The translations under genes and the position numbers were made by a program. DNA of 64,000 nt from J084 sp964471405. Its GTDB lineage: Bacteria; Pseudomonadota; Alphaproteobacteria; Sphingomonadales; Rhodothalassiaceae. The first letter of the stretch is position 1. Every line of letters begins with the position of its first letter. Positions 8,366 to 16,739 of this stretch are shown here, piece after piece. Under the pieces are notes generated by a model. The model was not told the DNA's origin. It ran no database searches and saw only the letters and a program-made list of their open reading frames with translations. The stretch spans positions 78,463 through 142,462 of the forward strand of contig CAYYGH010000001.1 in NCBI GenBank assembly GCA_964471405.1, read 5' to 3'.

Positions 8366-9760
8366 TCACATGTCGAAGATCTTGCCGGGGTTCAGGATGC
8401 CGTCGGGATCGAGCGCGCGTTTGACCGCCCGCATCAGCCCGATCGCATCGCCATGCTCCTTCTCCAGCAGCTTCTTTTTGCCGATGCCGATGCCGTGTTC
8501 GCCGGTCACCGTGCCGCCGAGGGCCAGCGCGCGCTCGGCCATGCGCTCGATGATGCCGCGGGCGCGGGCGATCTCCTCCTCGTTTTCCGGATCCACCCAC
8601 AGCGTCGTATGGTAGTTGCCGTCGCCCACATGCCCCACGATCGCCGAGACGATCCCCGATTCGGCAAGGTCCCGCTTGGTTTCGCGGATCGACTCGGCAA
8701 GCTTCGAGATCGGCACGCAGACGTCCGTGATCAGCCCCAGCTTGCCGGGGTTGAGCTGGCGGCCGGCATACAGCAGCTGATGGCGCGCCTTCCACAGGCG
8801 ATTGCGGCCCTCGGTGGTGGTCTCCGCCTCGAAGGCCTCGCCGCCGAATTCGCGGGCGAGCTGCTCGAAGCGGGCGATGTCGGCGGCGATCGTGTCGGCA
8901 AAGCCGTGGAATTCGAGGAACAGATGCGGTTTGGTCGGGCGATTGAGCCCCGCGAAGTGGTTGATCGCCATCATCGCGAGCTCGTCCACGAGCTCGATGC
9001 GCGCAAGCGGCAGGCCGGACTGGATCGCGAGAATCACCGCATCCACCAGGCGTTCGAGATCATCGAAGGCGATCACGCCGGCGGCGATCGCCTCCGGGAT
9101 ACCGTAGAGCCGGACGGTCAGATCCGTGATGATCCCGAGCGTGCCCTCCGAGCCGATCATCAGGTGCACGAGGTCATAGCCGGCTGATGACTTGCGCGCG
9201 CGCGAGCCGAGACGGACCACCTCGCCGGTGCCGGTGACCACCGTCATCGCGCGCACATTCTCGCGCATGGCGCCGTAGCGCACGGTGGTCGTGCCCGAGG
9301 CGCCGGTGGCGGCCATGCCGCCGAGACTCGCATCCGCGCCGGGATCGACCGGGAAGAACAGGCCGGTGTCGCGCAGATGGGTGTTGAGCTGCTCACGCGT
9401 CACCCCGGCCTCGACCACCGCCAGCTGGTCCTCGGCCGCCACCTCGATGATGCGGTTCATGCGCGACAGATCCAGCGACAGCCCGCCGAAGAGGGCGTGG
9501 ATGTGGCCCTCGAGACTCGTGCCGGTGCCGAAGGGGATGAGCGGGGCGCGGTGCTCGCGGCAGAGCCGGACCGCCGCCACCACGTCCTCGCGGGATTCCG
9601 CAAACAGCACCGCATCCGGCGGCATCACGGGATGGGCCGACTCGTCGCGCCCGTGCTGCTCGCGCACGGCCGGCGCCGTACTCACCTTCTCGCCGAAGCG
9701 CTCCTTGAGTGCCGCGGTAAAGGTCGTGCGATCAAAGCGCCGCGCCAGGTCATCCGCCAT
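8366..9760 (-). CDS. dld: FAD-binding D-lactate/2-hydroxyacid dehydrogenase (cytochrome-type)
   Basis: The 464-aa protein is a vanillyl-alcohol-oxidase-family flavoenzyme. It has IPFGTGTSLEGH and VDPGADASLGGMAATGASGT in the PCMH FAD-binding domain and, in the C-terminal domain, GHVGDGNYH and TGEHGIGIGKKK, signature segments of D-lactate and glycolate (GlcD-like) dehydrogenases that hold the substrate and metal. It oxidises a D-2-hydroxyacid and passes electrons toward the respiratory chain. Length and order match bacterial and mitochondrial D-lactate dehydrogenase. GlcE and GlcF partners are absent, which favours a stand-alone D-lactate enzyme. Confidence 0.9.
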   Translation of the reverse strand: MADDLARRFDRTTFTAALKERFGEKVSTAPAVREQHGRDESAHPVMPPDAVLFAESREDVVAAVRLCREHRAPLIPFGTGTSLEGHIHALFGGLSLDLSRMNRIIEVAAEDQLAVVEAGVTREQLNTHLRDTGLFFPVDPGADASLGGMAATGASGTTTVRYGAMRENVRAMTVVTGTGEVVRLGSRARKSSAGYDLVHLMIGSEGTLGIITDLTVRLYGIPEAIAAGVIAFDDLERLVDAVILAIQSGLPLARIELVDELAMMAINHFAGLNRPTKPHLFLEFHGFADTIAADIARFEQLAREFGGEAFEAETTTEGRNRLWKARHQLLYAGRQLNPGKLGLITDVCVPISKLAESIRETKRDLAESGIVSAIVGHVGDGNYHTTLWVDPENEEEIARARGIIERMAERALALGGTVTGEHGIGIGKKKLLEKEHGDAIGLMRAVKRALDPDGILNPGKIFDM

Positions 9761-9847
9761 GCTCTTGGCCTTCCTCTCACCCCGTTTTCCTTGTGGCGCA
9801 TCCTACACGGATCGGGCGCTCCTGGCGAGCTCAAGGCTCCGGCAGGC

Positions 9848-10648
9848 TCACGTCATGCAGCGGGAGGTGAAATCCAGGACGGCATCAGCCGTGGCCGCAG
9901 GTTGGTCGATCGCGAGCAAATGCGCGGCATCGGCGATGGTCACCGCCCGCGCATCCGGCAGCCGTGCGGCGAGGGCGGCTGTCGGCTGCGGGCCGGGGCC
10001 GGGGTCTTCCGCGCCCGCAAGAAGCAGAACGGGAACCCGGATGTCCTGCGCCCGTGTATCAAGATCCGCCGTGGCGAGCGCCCGGCAGTTCGCGAGATAG
10101 CCGGCCACGGGCCCACGCGTGAACAGCGTCCGCCAGCCGAGAATCTCATGGGTGCGGGCCGCATGCGTGCGACGTGCGAACCAGCGGGCCATGGTCTCGT
10201 CCGCGATGGCTTCGAGCCCGCCGGCCTCCACCGCCGCGATGCGCTGCGCCCACATTCCGGCGTCCCCGAAGCGGAGCGCCGTCGCCATGCCGATCACGCC
10301 GGCCACGCGTGGATCGCCGCGGGCGGCAAGGCCGAGAGCGATCATCCCGCCCATCGAAATCCCGCCCACCACCGCCCGCGCGCAGCCCAGGTGATCGAGA
10401 AGGGCTGCGAGGGCATCGATCTGGTCATCGATGGTGATGCCGCCCTCGGGCAGCGCGGACAGGCCGTGGCCGAGGGTGTCCCAGACGACGACCGGCATCC
10501 GCCCGTCCAATGCCGCAATCAGCGGCTCCCACATCCGCAGATCCATGCCGAGCGCATGGGCGAGCACGAGAACGAGGCGGTCCTCATCCCTTCTCACCCC
10601 ATGGCGGGCGAGGTGGGCCCATCCCTTGGCGCAAGGCAGGATCTCCAC
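9848..10648 (-). CDS. alpha/beta hydrolase, 3-oxoadipate enol-lactonase-like
   Basis: The 266-aa product has the alpha/beta-hydrolase order: LAHALGMDLRMW (oxyanion region), GGISMGGMIALG nucleophile elbow with the catalytic Ser, GAEDPGP with the acid, and ADAAHLLAIDQP with the His. GYLANCRALATADL resembles the PcaD family, which opens 3-oxoadipate enol-lactone in aromatic degradation, but no other pca gene is near. The frame is open far upstream; the GTG at 10648 is chosen because a GGGGAG/GGGAAG run precedes it and upstream sequence loses homology-like character. The name should be read as fold plus closest relative. Confidence 0.75.
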   Translation of the reverse strand: MEILPCAKGWAHLARHGVRRDEDRLVLVLAHALGMDLRMWEPLIAALDGRMPVVVWDTLGHGLSALPEGGITIDDQIDALAALLDHLGCARAVVGGISMGGMIALGLAARGDPRVAGVIGMATALRFGDAGMWAQRIAAVEAGGLEAIADETMARWFARRTHAARTHEILGWRTLFTRGPVAGYLANCRALATADLDTRAQDIRVPVLLLAGAEDPGPGPQPTAALAARLPDARAVTIADAAHLLAIDQPAATADAVLDFTSRCMT

Positions 10649-10937
10649 GGCTTCCCGCTCCCCTTTTCGCGGACGATGCGCGGCTTGCGGCCTTCCTTTT
10701 GATGATGGCGCAGAAGATTGTCTTTGCCAAGCGGCGCCGGATGTGCGACAAGCGGCGAGCGGATTTGGGCCGGCCTGCTGCGATTTCGTGTCGCCTGCCT
10801 TGCGGATCCTGCGGCCCTGGCCGACTTTCCGTCCCCATTCCCGAACATGCATGCGGCCTGTGACGGCCTGCCAGCGGCGCATGAAGTGCCGGTGCGGGAA
10901 CCGCTCGGCAGCCGCGGAACAATCGCGCCGGAAATGC

Positions 10938-10958
10938 CGGCGGGCATGACGCCCGCCG
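10938..10958 (+). promoter_or_regulatory. hairpin in the leader of the DEAD-box helicase gene
   Basis: CGGCGGGC-ATGAC-GCCCGCCG is a perfect 8-bp stem with a 5-nt loop ending 32 nt before the helicase ATG. It has no T run, so it is not a normal terminator; in a helicase leader an RNA structure could serve autoregulation or cold response, which is inference. The remaining divergent gap from 10649 holds the two promoters, but I see no convincing hexamers and no gene. Confidence 0.4.
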
Positions 10959-10989
10959 TGGCCGGCGCCTGACAAGGATACTCTCATCC

Positions 10990-12210
10990 ATGACGAACAC
11001 ATTCGCAGCACTCGGGCTTTCCGAGGCTCTTCTCGCCAATCTCGCCCGCGCGGGTCATGAACGGCCGACCGCGGTGCAGGCTGCCGCCATTCCCGCCATC
11101 GCCGCCGGGCGCGACGTGATCGCGACGGCGGCCACCGGCACCGGCAAGACGGCGGCCTTCGTGCTGCCGCTCATCGACCGGCTGACGGCGGACCGCGTCT
11201 CCGGCGGCGGCCGGCGCCGGCCCGCCTTCGGCGCCCGCATCCTCGTGCTCACGCCCACCCGCGAGCTGGCGAGCCAGATCGCCGAGGCCATCCCGGTCTA
11301 TGGCGCGGGACTCGGCCTTGCGGTCGCGGCCGTGGTGGGCGGTCAGAAGATGGGGCCGCAGACGGCCGCGCTGCGGCGCGGTCTCGACATCCTCGTCGCC
11401 ACGCCCGGACGGCTCATCGACCATATCGAGCGCGGCCACTGCCGGCTCCAGCCGAGCGAGGTGCTGGTGCTGGACGAGGCCGACCAGATGCTCGATCTCG
11501 GCTTTCTGCCGCCGATCCGCCGGATTGCGGGACTCGTGGGGGCCGGGCGCCAGACGCTGCTGTTCTCGGCCACCATGCCGCCGGCGATCCGCTCGCTCGC
11601 CCGCGCGCTCCTGCGGGATCCTGCGACGATCAGCGTCGACGAGGCGCGTCGGCCGGCCGCCGGCATCGACCAGCGGGTCATCCATGTCGCCCGCGCCGAC
11701 AAGCGTGCGGCCCTGATCGATCTTCTTGCCGCCGAAAGCTGCGGTGCGCACGAGCGCGTCATCGTCTTCGCCCGCACGCGGCGCGGGGCCGAGCGTCTGT
11801 CGCGTCAGCTGGTGCGCGCCGGCATCCCGAGCGCCGCGATCCATGGCGACCGCAGCCAGGCCCAGCGCGAGCGGGCGCTGGAAGGGTTGAGGCGCGGCCG
11901 GGTGCGGGTGCTGGTCGCAACCGATGTCGCCGCGCGCGGGATCGATATCCCCGAGGTGGCGCAGGTCGTGAATTTCGATCTGCCCACGACGCCGGAGGCC
12001 TACATCCACCGCATCGGCCGCACCGGCCGCGCGGGCAGGAAGGGCGCCGCCGTCAGCCTGTGCGGTGAGCAGGAGGGCGCGCTGCTGGCGGACATCGAGC
12101 GGCTCATCGGCAGCCGCATCCCCGCCGAAGGTCGGCCGCTTGCCGCTGCCGCAGCTCCCGCCGCGCCCCGCCGTGGCCGGCATCGGTCCGCGCGCCGACG
12201 GGCGGCATGA
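10990..12210 (+). CDS. rhlE: DEAD-box ATP-dependent RNA helicase (RhlE-like)
   Basis: The 406-aa protein has all helicase motifs in order: Q motif around F5-Q30, Walker A ATGTGKT at 48-54, PTREL, VLDEAD at about 160-165, SAT at 193-195, then the second RecA domain with ARGIDIPEV and HRIGRTGRAG. It unwinds short RNA duplexes in ribosome assembly or RNA decay. The C-terminal tail after the core is short, basic and Arg-rich, as in RhlE-type proteins. The ATG at 10990 lies after a GACAAGG stretch. It is followed by a convergent tRNA gene. Confidence 0.92.
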   Translation: MTNTFAALGLSEALLANLARAGHERPTAVQAAAIPAIAAGRDVIATAATGTGKTAAFVLPLIDRLTADRVSGGGRRRPAFGARILVLTPTRELASQIAEAIPVYGAGLGLAVAAVVGGQKMGPQTAALRRGLDILVATPGRLIDHIERGHCRLQPSEVLVLDEADQMLDLGFLPPIRRIAGLVGAGRQTLLFSATMPPAIRSLARALLRDPATISVDEARRPAAGIDQRVIHVARADKRAALIDLLAAESCGAHERVIVFARTRRGAERLSRQLVRAGIPSAAIHGDRSQAQRERALEGLRRGRVRVLVATDVAARGIDIPEVAQVVNFDLPTTPEAYIHRIGRTGRAGRKGAAVSLCGEQEGALLADIERLIGSRIPAEGRPLAAAAAPAAPRRGRHRSARRRAA

Positions 12211-12263
12211 ATCCGCATCGCACGAACGGTTGCAGGAGCAGGGCATTCCTGGGAGGAGGGAAG

Positions 12264-12339
<76 letters not shown>

Positions 12340-12409
12340 ATCGGCAACAGGCGCCTCATAGCGGCAGCCGCCGCGCTTGTCCAGCGTTCTTGATGCCGGT
12401 TGCGCGCAT

Positions 12410-13195
12410 TCACCGATCCTTCAGGGTGAAGGGGGTGAAATCGGTGCCGATGTCATAGATATCCACCCCTTCCGCGCGTTTCAACCAGCCGACGATGCGG
12501 TAGGTGACGGGGGTAAGCGCCGCCTCCCAGCCCACCTTGAGCGCGAAATTGCTCGCCATCACCGCCAGCACCAGTTCCGTCGGCCAGACACCGGCGAAGG
12601 CGACAGGGTAGAAGATCAGGCTGTCGAGTCCCTCGCCGACGATGGTCGATCCGATGGTGCGCGTCCACAGCAGGCGCCCTTCGGTCCAGATCTTCATGCG
12701 CGCCATCACATAGGAATTGGCGAATTCCCCGACCCAGAAGGCCATCAGCGAAGCCGCCACGATCCGCGGCGTGATCCCGAAGACCTCCTCATAGGCCTGC
12801 TGGCCGCGCCAGCCTTCCGCCGGTGGCAGCGCCACCACCACCGCCGCCATGAAGGCCATGAAGACCATCGCCGCAAAGCCGGCCCATACCACCCGCCGGG
12901 CCCGGCCATAGCCATACACTTCCGTCAGGACGTCGCCCAGCACGTAGGACAGAGGAAAGAAAAGGACGCCGGCCCCGAACTGGAAGCCGGCGATCTCGGA
13001 AACCTTGGCCGCACCGATCAGGTTGGAGAGCAGAAGAATCGCGACGAAGGCGGCCATCGCGAAGTCGTAATAGCGAAACCGGGTGACATCGCCTGCGCGC
13101 ACCACGCGGATGGCGGCAGACCCGTCGAGGGGGGAAGAAAGCGCGGGCGTGTCTTCTGGCGATGGACTTTCCGCATGGCCGGTGGTCTCTGGCAT
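12410..13195 (-). CDS. queT: queuosine precursor transporter (YhhQ/VUT family)
   Basis: The 261-aa protein has about six membrane segments and hallmark VUT/YhhQ motifs: LLLSNLIGAAKV, FPLSYVLGDVLTEVYGYGRARRVVWAG, VGEFANSYVMARMKIWT and SGSTIVGEGLDSLIFY-like GSTIVGEGLDS. This family imports queuosine precursors such as preQ0/preQ1 for tRNA wobble modification. The N-terminal 35 residues are a cytoplasmic Pro/Ser-rich extension. It follows smpB by 12 bp on the same strand and probably ends the dapA-smpB transcript. The symbol reflects function; yhhQ is also used. Confidence 0.85.
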   Translation of the reverse strand: MPETTGHAESPSPEDTPALSSPLDGSAAIRVVRAGDVTRFRYYDFAMAAFVAILLLSNLIGAAKVSEIAGFQFGAGVLFFPLSYVLGDVLTEVYGYGRARRVVWAGFAAMVFMAFMAAVVVALPPAEGWRGQQAYEEVFGITPRIVAASLMAFWVGEFANSYVMARMKIWTEGRLLWTRTIGSTIVGEGLDSLIFYPVAFAGVWPTELVLAVMASNFALKVGWEAALTPVTYRIVGWLKRAEGVDIYDIGTDFTPFTLKDR

Positions 13196-13207
13196 GGCGC
13201 ATTCCCC

Positions 13208-13684
13208 CTAGCGATAGAGTTTTTCAAGCCGCGCCTTCTGGCGCTGCCACTCCCGTTCCTTGATGCGCTCGCGCTTGTCATGGGCCTTGCGGCCGCGGGC
13301 AAGTCCCAGGAGCAGCTTGGCGATGCCCCGTTCGTTGAAATAGAGCTTCAACGGCACCAGCGTATAGCCCTTGCGCTGGGTGGCGCCGAGGAGGCGATGA
13401 ATCTCGCGCTTCTTCAGGAGCAGCTTGCGTGGCCGGCGCGGGTCGTGGTTGTGGATGTTGCCGAAGCGGTATTCCGGGATGTGGGCGTTCACGAGCCAGG
13501 CTTCGCCATTGCGGATTTCCGCATAGGCTTCCGTGATATTGGCACGCCCCGTGCGCAGGGACTTGACCTCGGTGCCGGTGAGCACGAGACCGGCTTCAAT
13601 GGTTTCCTCGATCTCATAGTCATGGCGCGCCTTGCGGTTTTCCGCAATCAGTGCGCCCGCACCGCGATATTGTGGGTCCGCCAT
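13208..13684 (-). CDS. smpB: SsrA-binding protein SmpB
   Basis: The 158-aa protein matches SmpB in length and motifs: IAENRKARHDYEIEETIEAGLVLTGTE at the N-terminus, NITEAYAEIRNGEAWLVNAHI, and a basic C-terminal helix ending KAHDKRERIKEREWQ. It brings tmRNA to stalled ribosomes and enters the mRNA channel with its tail. It sits 30 bp after dapA, a pairing seen in many alphaproteobacteria. No tmRNA gene is visible nearby. Confidence 0.96.
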   Translation of the reverse strand: MADPQYRGAGALIAENRKARHDYEIEETIEAGLVLTGTEVKSLRTGRANITEAYAEIRNGEAWLVNAHIPEYRFGNIHNHDPRRPRKLLLKKREIHRLLGATQRKGYTLVPLKLYFNERGIAKLLLGLARGRKAHDKRERIKEREWQRQKARLEKLYR

Positions 13685-13714
13685 CGCCTCACCTGCCCGA
13701 GTCCATTGCCGCGC

Positions 13715-14599
13715 TCATGCCGCAGCGTCCAGACAGTGTGCGAGCGCTTCCGCGATTTTCGTCCGCGTTTCCTCGCGCGGAACCACCAGCGGCAGGCGGG
13801 GCGCGGGACTGCGCAGGTGCCCCAGCTTGAAGAGCGCATATTTGACGGGTGCCGGGCTCGTTTCGAGGAAAAGAGCGCGGTGGAGCGGGGTAAGCCGGTC
13901 CTGGAGGCGGCGGGCGGCCTCGTAATCGCCGGCCCGGCAGGCCTCCTGGAGACGGGCGCACAGACGGGGAGCGACATTGGCGGTGACCGAGATGCAGCCG
14001 ACACCACCCATGGCGTTGAAGCCGACCGCCGTCATGTCCTCGCCCGACAGCTGGATGAAGTCCGCCCCGCAGGCCAGCCGCTGCAGGGCCACGCGCGCCA
14101 GATTGCCGGTGGCGTCCTTGACCGCGACGATCCGCTCCAGCTCGGCCAGTCGCGCCAGCGTCTCCACCGCGACATCGACCGCCGTGCGGCCGGGGATGTT
14201 GTAGATGACGAGGGGCAGCGAGGTCTCATCATGAATGCGGCGGAAGTGGGCATAAAGCCCCTCCTGTGTCGGCTTGTTGTAGTAGGGGGCGACGATGAGC
14301 GCCGCGTCCGCTCCCAGCTCGGCCGCCTCCTTGACGCGGGCAATGGTCGCAGCCGTGTCATAGCTGCCGCAGCCGGCCACCACCGGCACGCGCCCGGCCG
14401 CGACTTCCACGGTGGTGGCGATCACCTGCCGCCATTCCGCGGGAGACAGTGTCGGCGCCTCTCCCGTGGTGCCGCAGGGCACAAGACCATGGCTGCCCTG
14501 CGTGATCTGCCAATCGACGAGTGCCGCGAGCGTCTTGCGGTCCAAACTGCCGTCTTCGGCAAAGGGGGTCACAAGAGCGGTAAGCGATCCTGAGAGCAT
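13715..14599 (-). CDS. dapA: 4-hydroxy-tetrahydrodipicolinate synthase
   Basis: The 294-aa protein has the DapA barrel with CGTTGE (residues 42-47), Y107, YNIPGRT (Y133) and the Schiff-base lysine K161 in AVKDATGN. It condenses pyruvate with aspartate semialdehyde in lysine and meso-diaminopimelate synthesis. Length is normal. It heads the dapA-smpB-queT transcript, with a promoter probably in the gap between its start and the terminator of the EF-hand gene. Confidence 0.96.
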   Translation of the reverse strand: MLSGSLTALVTPFAEDGSLDRKTLAALVDWQITQGSHGLVPCGTTGEAPTLSPAEWRQVIATTVEVAAGRVPVVAGCGSYDTAATIARVKEAAELGADAALIVAPYYNKPTQEGLYAHFRRIHDETSLPLVIYNIPGRTAVDVAVETLARLAELERIVAVKDATGNLARVALQRLACGADFIQLSGEDMTAVGFNAMGGVGCISVTANVAPRLCARLQEACRAGDYEAARRLQDRLTPLHRALFLETSPAPVKYALFKLGHLRSPAPRLPLVVPREETRTKIAEALAHCLDAAA

Positions 14600-14664
14600 G
14601 GTGCCGTCCAGTTCGTTATCGGGAGATCACGGGGCCGCAAGCGGCTTGTCACCCAGCCCTTAAC

Positions 14665-14700
14665 AAAAAAGGACCGGCGTGGGGAGGGGGCACGCCGGTC
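14665..14700 (-). terminator. Rho-independent terminator after the EF-hand gene
   Basis: A perfect 10-bp inverted repeat, GACCGGCGTG (14672-14681) and CACGCCGGTC (14691-14700), closes a 9-nt loop. On the minus strand it is followed within one base by six T residues (AAAAAA on the plus strand at 14665-14670). It lies about 80 bp beyond the stop of the minus-strand EF-hand gene and separates it from dapA. Confidence 0.9.
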
Positions 14701-14781
14701 GTCTCACGGTCGCTGTCGGCAGCTCGGCAGGACCGTGGTCGGGATGGGCACCGCCCGGCCTGCGCCGGGGCGGGAAGAGGG

Positions 14782-15489
14782 TTACTTCTGATCCTCGTCG
14801 TCGCGCTCGATGATCACCTCCACGTCGCGGTCGCCATCCATCATGTGGTGCATCATGTGCATGCGCATGCGCCGCATTTCACGCCTGAGCTGCTGCATCT
14901 TCCGGCGCAGCTCGGCCATGCGCTTGTGAATGGCCTGGCGGCGCTCATCCGGCGTGATCACGCCGTCACCATTCACATCGGCCTGCTTGAAGTGCCGTTC
15001 ATGGAAGGCCCGGAATTCCTTGGCGGTGACAACGCCATCGCCATTGGCGTCAAAACGCTTGAGATGGCGTGCGGCCATCTTGCGCCGCCGCTCGGCCCGT
15101 TTCCTCTCCTGCCAGGTGACGAGCTCGTCAGCCGTCACCTTGCCGTCATGATTGATGTCGAAGGCCGCAAATCGCTCCTTCCAGTGCTTTTCCGCCTCCT
15201 TTCTGGTGATCGGTCCGCGCTTGTGGAGGGGACCGGCCGGGCTGTCGGCATCGGAACCGTCCGCTCCGATTTCGAAGGCGAAACCGGACAAGCCCTCCGG
15301 GATCGCCGCCAGCGCCATGTCGGCGAGCTCCTCCCCATCCAGCACCAGAACATCCGACGTGTCGGCATCGGCCGTGGCGATCACGACACGCTCGACACGC
15401 TTTCCCTCCTCCTGCGCCAGAGCGGAAGAACCGATCAGAGCGAGAGCAGTTGCAGCGGCAATCACGCGCAAAGGCACAATGGACGACAT
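14782..15489 (-). CDS. secreted EF-hand calcium-binding protein
   Basis: The 235-aa protein starts with a Sec signal peptide (about residues 1-25, ending SSALAQ) and carries three canonical EF-hand loops: DINHDGKVTADE, DANGDGVVTAKE and DVNGDGVITPDE. Each has Asp/Asn at calcium positions 1, 3 and 5 and Glu at 12. Between and after them are very basic, Met-rich helices (RRKMQQLRREMRRMRMHMMHHMM) and an acidic C-terminus. It is probably a periplasmic calcium-responsive or calcium-storing protein; the His/Met-rich helix could bind another metal. It is a single gene with its own terminator. Confidence 0.85.
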   Translation of the reverse strand: MSSIVPLRVIAAATALALIGSSALAQEEGKRVERVVIATADADTSDVLVLDGEELADMALAAIPEGLSGFAFEIGADGSDADSPAGPLHKRGPITRKEAEKHWKERFAAFDINHDGKVTADELVTWQERKRAERRRKMAARHLKRFDANGDGVVTAKEFRAFHERHFKQADVNGDGVITPDERRQAIHKRMAELRRKMQQLRREMRRMRMHMMHHMMDGDRDVEVIIERDDEDQK

Positions 15490-15689
15490 TCCTTCATCTC
15501 CCTTTCCTCATTCCACCGCAATCGGCGGTGGTTCGCCTTTCCTTTTCGCACCCTCTTCTACGCCCGCGGGAGGGGATTTCCTGCGTTCATCTTTCGTTGG
15601 GGCTCCCGCAAGGAGCCGCGCTTGAGCAGGAGGAGTGATGTGGCTAAGCCTGAAGACAAAGGGCCAGTCGGGGAAGAGAGGCGATCATC

Positions 15690-16739
15690 GTGTCGGCATG
15701 GAAGAGGAGACTGATGGCCAGGCTGCTTGCCTCCTGGCAGCTCAATCGCTGGTGGGAACGGCGTCTGCGTGACGAGCTGGCCGGTCATCTCCGCCAGGAC
15801 GTCGTCCCCGCGCTGCCTGCTCTGCCGGCCGCCTATCCCGAGCTCAGCCGGTCGCGCCCGGCCGCCGCCCCGCACCGGCCGGCCCTGTTCGTGACGGCCC
15901 GGTTCCGCAGCGGCTCGACCTTTCTCTGGCAGCTTTTGGATGCCGTGCCGGGGGTTGCGGCCTACTACGAGCCGCTCAACCCGCGTCGCTGGCACAGGGC
16001 CGACAGCTCGGGGGCGGTCCATGATCCCACCCATCGCGGCGTGCGGGACTATCGGCGGCATTATGAGGGGCTGGATCATCTCGACCGTTTCTTTCGGGAT
16101 GAATGGTCCAGCCATCGTCTGGTGATGGATGCGCGCAGTGAGGACCGCGATCTGGAGCGCTTCATCGCGGGCCTCGTGGCGGCCGTGGCAGCGGACCAGC
16201 TGCCGGTATTGCAGTTCAACCGCGTGGACTTCCGGCTGCCTTGGCTCAAAAGCCGCTTCCCGCAGGCGCGCATCCTGCATCTTTACCGGCACCCGCGCGA
16301 GAATTTCCTGTCCGCCATCGATCCGCAGGCGGTTCCGCCCGAGGCCACGCTTGAGGCATTTCCTGCCCATGACCGGTTTCTTCTGGGGGAATGGGCACAG
16401 GATCTGGCGCTGTTCTTCCCGGTGCTGCAGGTTGAACGGGAGGCGCATCCGTATCTGCTGTTCTACATGATCTGGCGCCTGTCCCATGCGGCCGGCCTGG
16501 CCCATGCCGATCTTTCGATCGCCTATGAGGACCTGTGTGCCGACCCGGTCGTGCCCGTGCGGGCTGCTCTGGAGCTGGTGGGGCGTGACCTGCCGAGGAA
16601 AGCCGCTGACCCTCTTCGGGCGCTGTCTTTGGGGCCGCGCCGTCCCCGCTGGCCCGAGTATGCGTCGGATGCGTGGTTTGCGGCGATCGAGGCGGAGGGT
16701 GAGCGGCGCCTTGCCCGCCAGTTTGGAGCGGATGGCTGA
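15690..16739 (+). CDS. sulfotransferase family protein
   Basis: The 349-aa protein has TARFRSGSTFLWQLL at about residues 69-83, the 5'-phosphosulfate loop that binds PAPS, and ILHLYRHPRENFLSAI at about 191-206, the 3'-phosphate motif with conserved Arg and Ser. It probably transfers sulfate to a glycan or lipid. The start is a GTG after a GAAGAGAGG stretch. It overlaps the flippase gene by one base (TGATG), so the acceptor is likely a surface polysaccharide moved by that flippase. Confidence 0.82.
   Translation: MSAWKRRLMARLLASWQLNRWWERRLRDELAGHLRQDVVPALPALPAAYPELSRSRPAAAPHRPALFVTARFRSGSTFLWQLLDAVPGVAAYYEPLNPRRWHRADSSGAVHDPTHRGVRDYRRHYEGLDHLDRFFRDEWSSHRLVMDARSEDRDLERFIAGLVAAVAADQLPVLQFNRVDFRLPWLKSRFPQARILHLYRHPRENFLSAIDPQAVPPEATLEAFPAHDRFLLGEWAQDLALFFPVLQVEREAHPYLLFYMIWRLSHAAGLAHADLSIAYEDLCADPVVPVRAALELVGRDLPRKAADPLRALSLGPRRPRWPEYASDAWFAAIEAEGERRLARQFGADG

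Noticed and set aside
12377..14593. A 738-codon open frame opposite queT, smpB and dapA
   Set aside because: It is a mirror of three well-supported genes. High GC keeps the opposite strand free of stops, and the translation has no recognisable motif.
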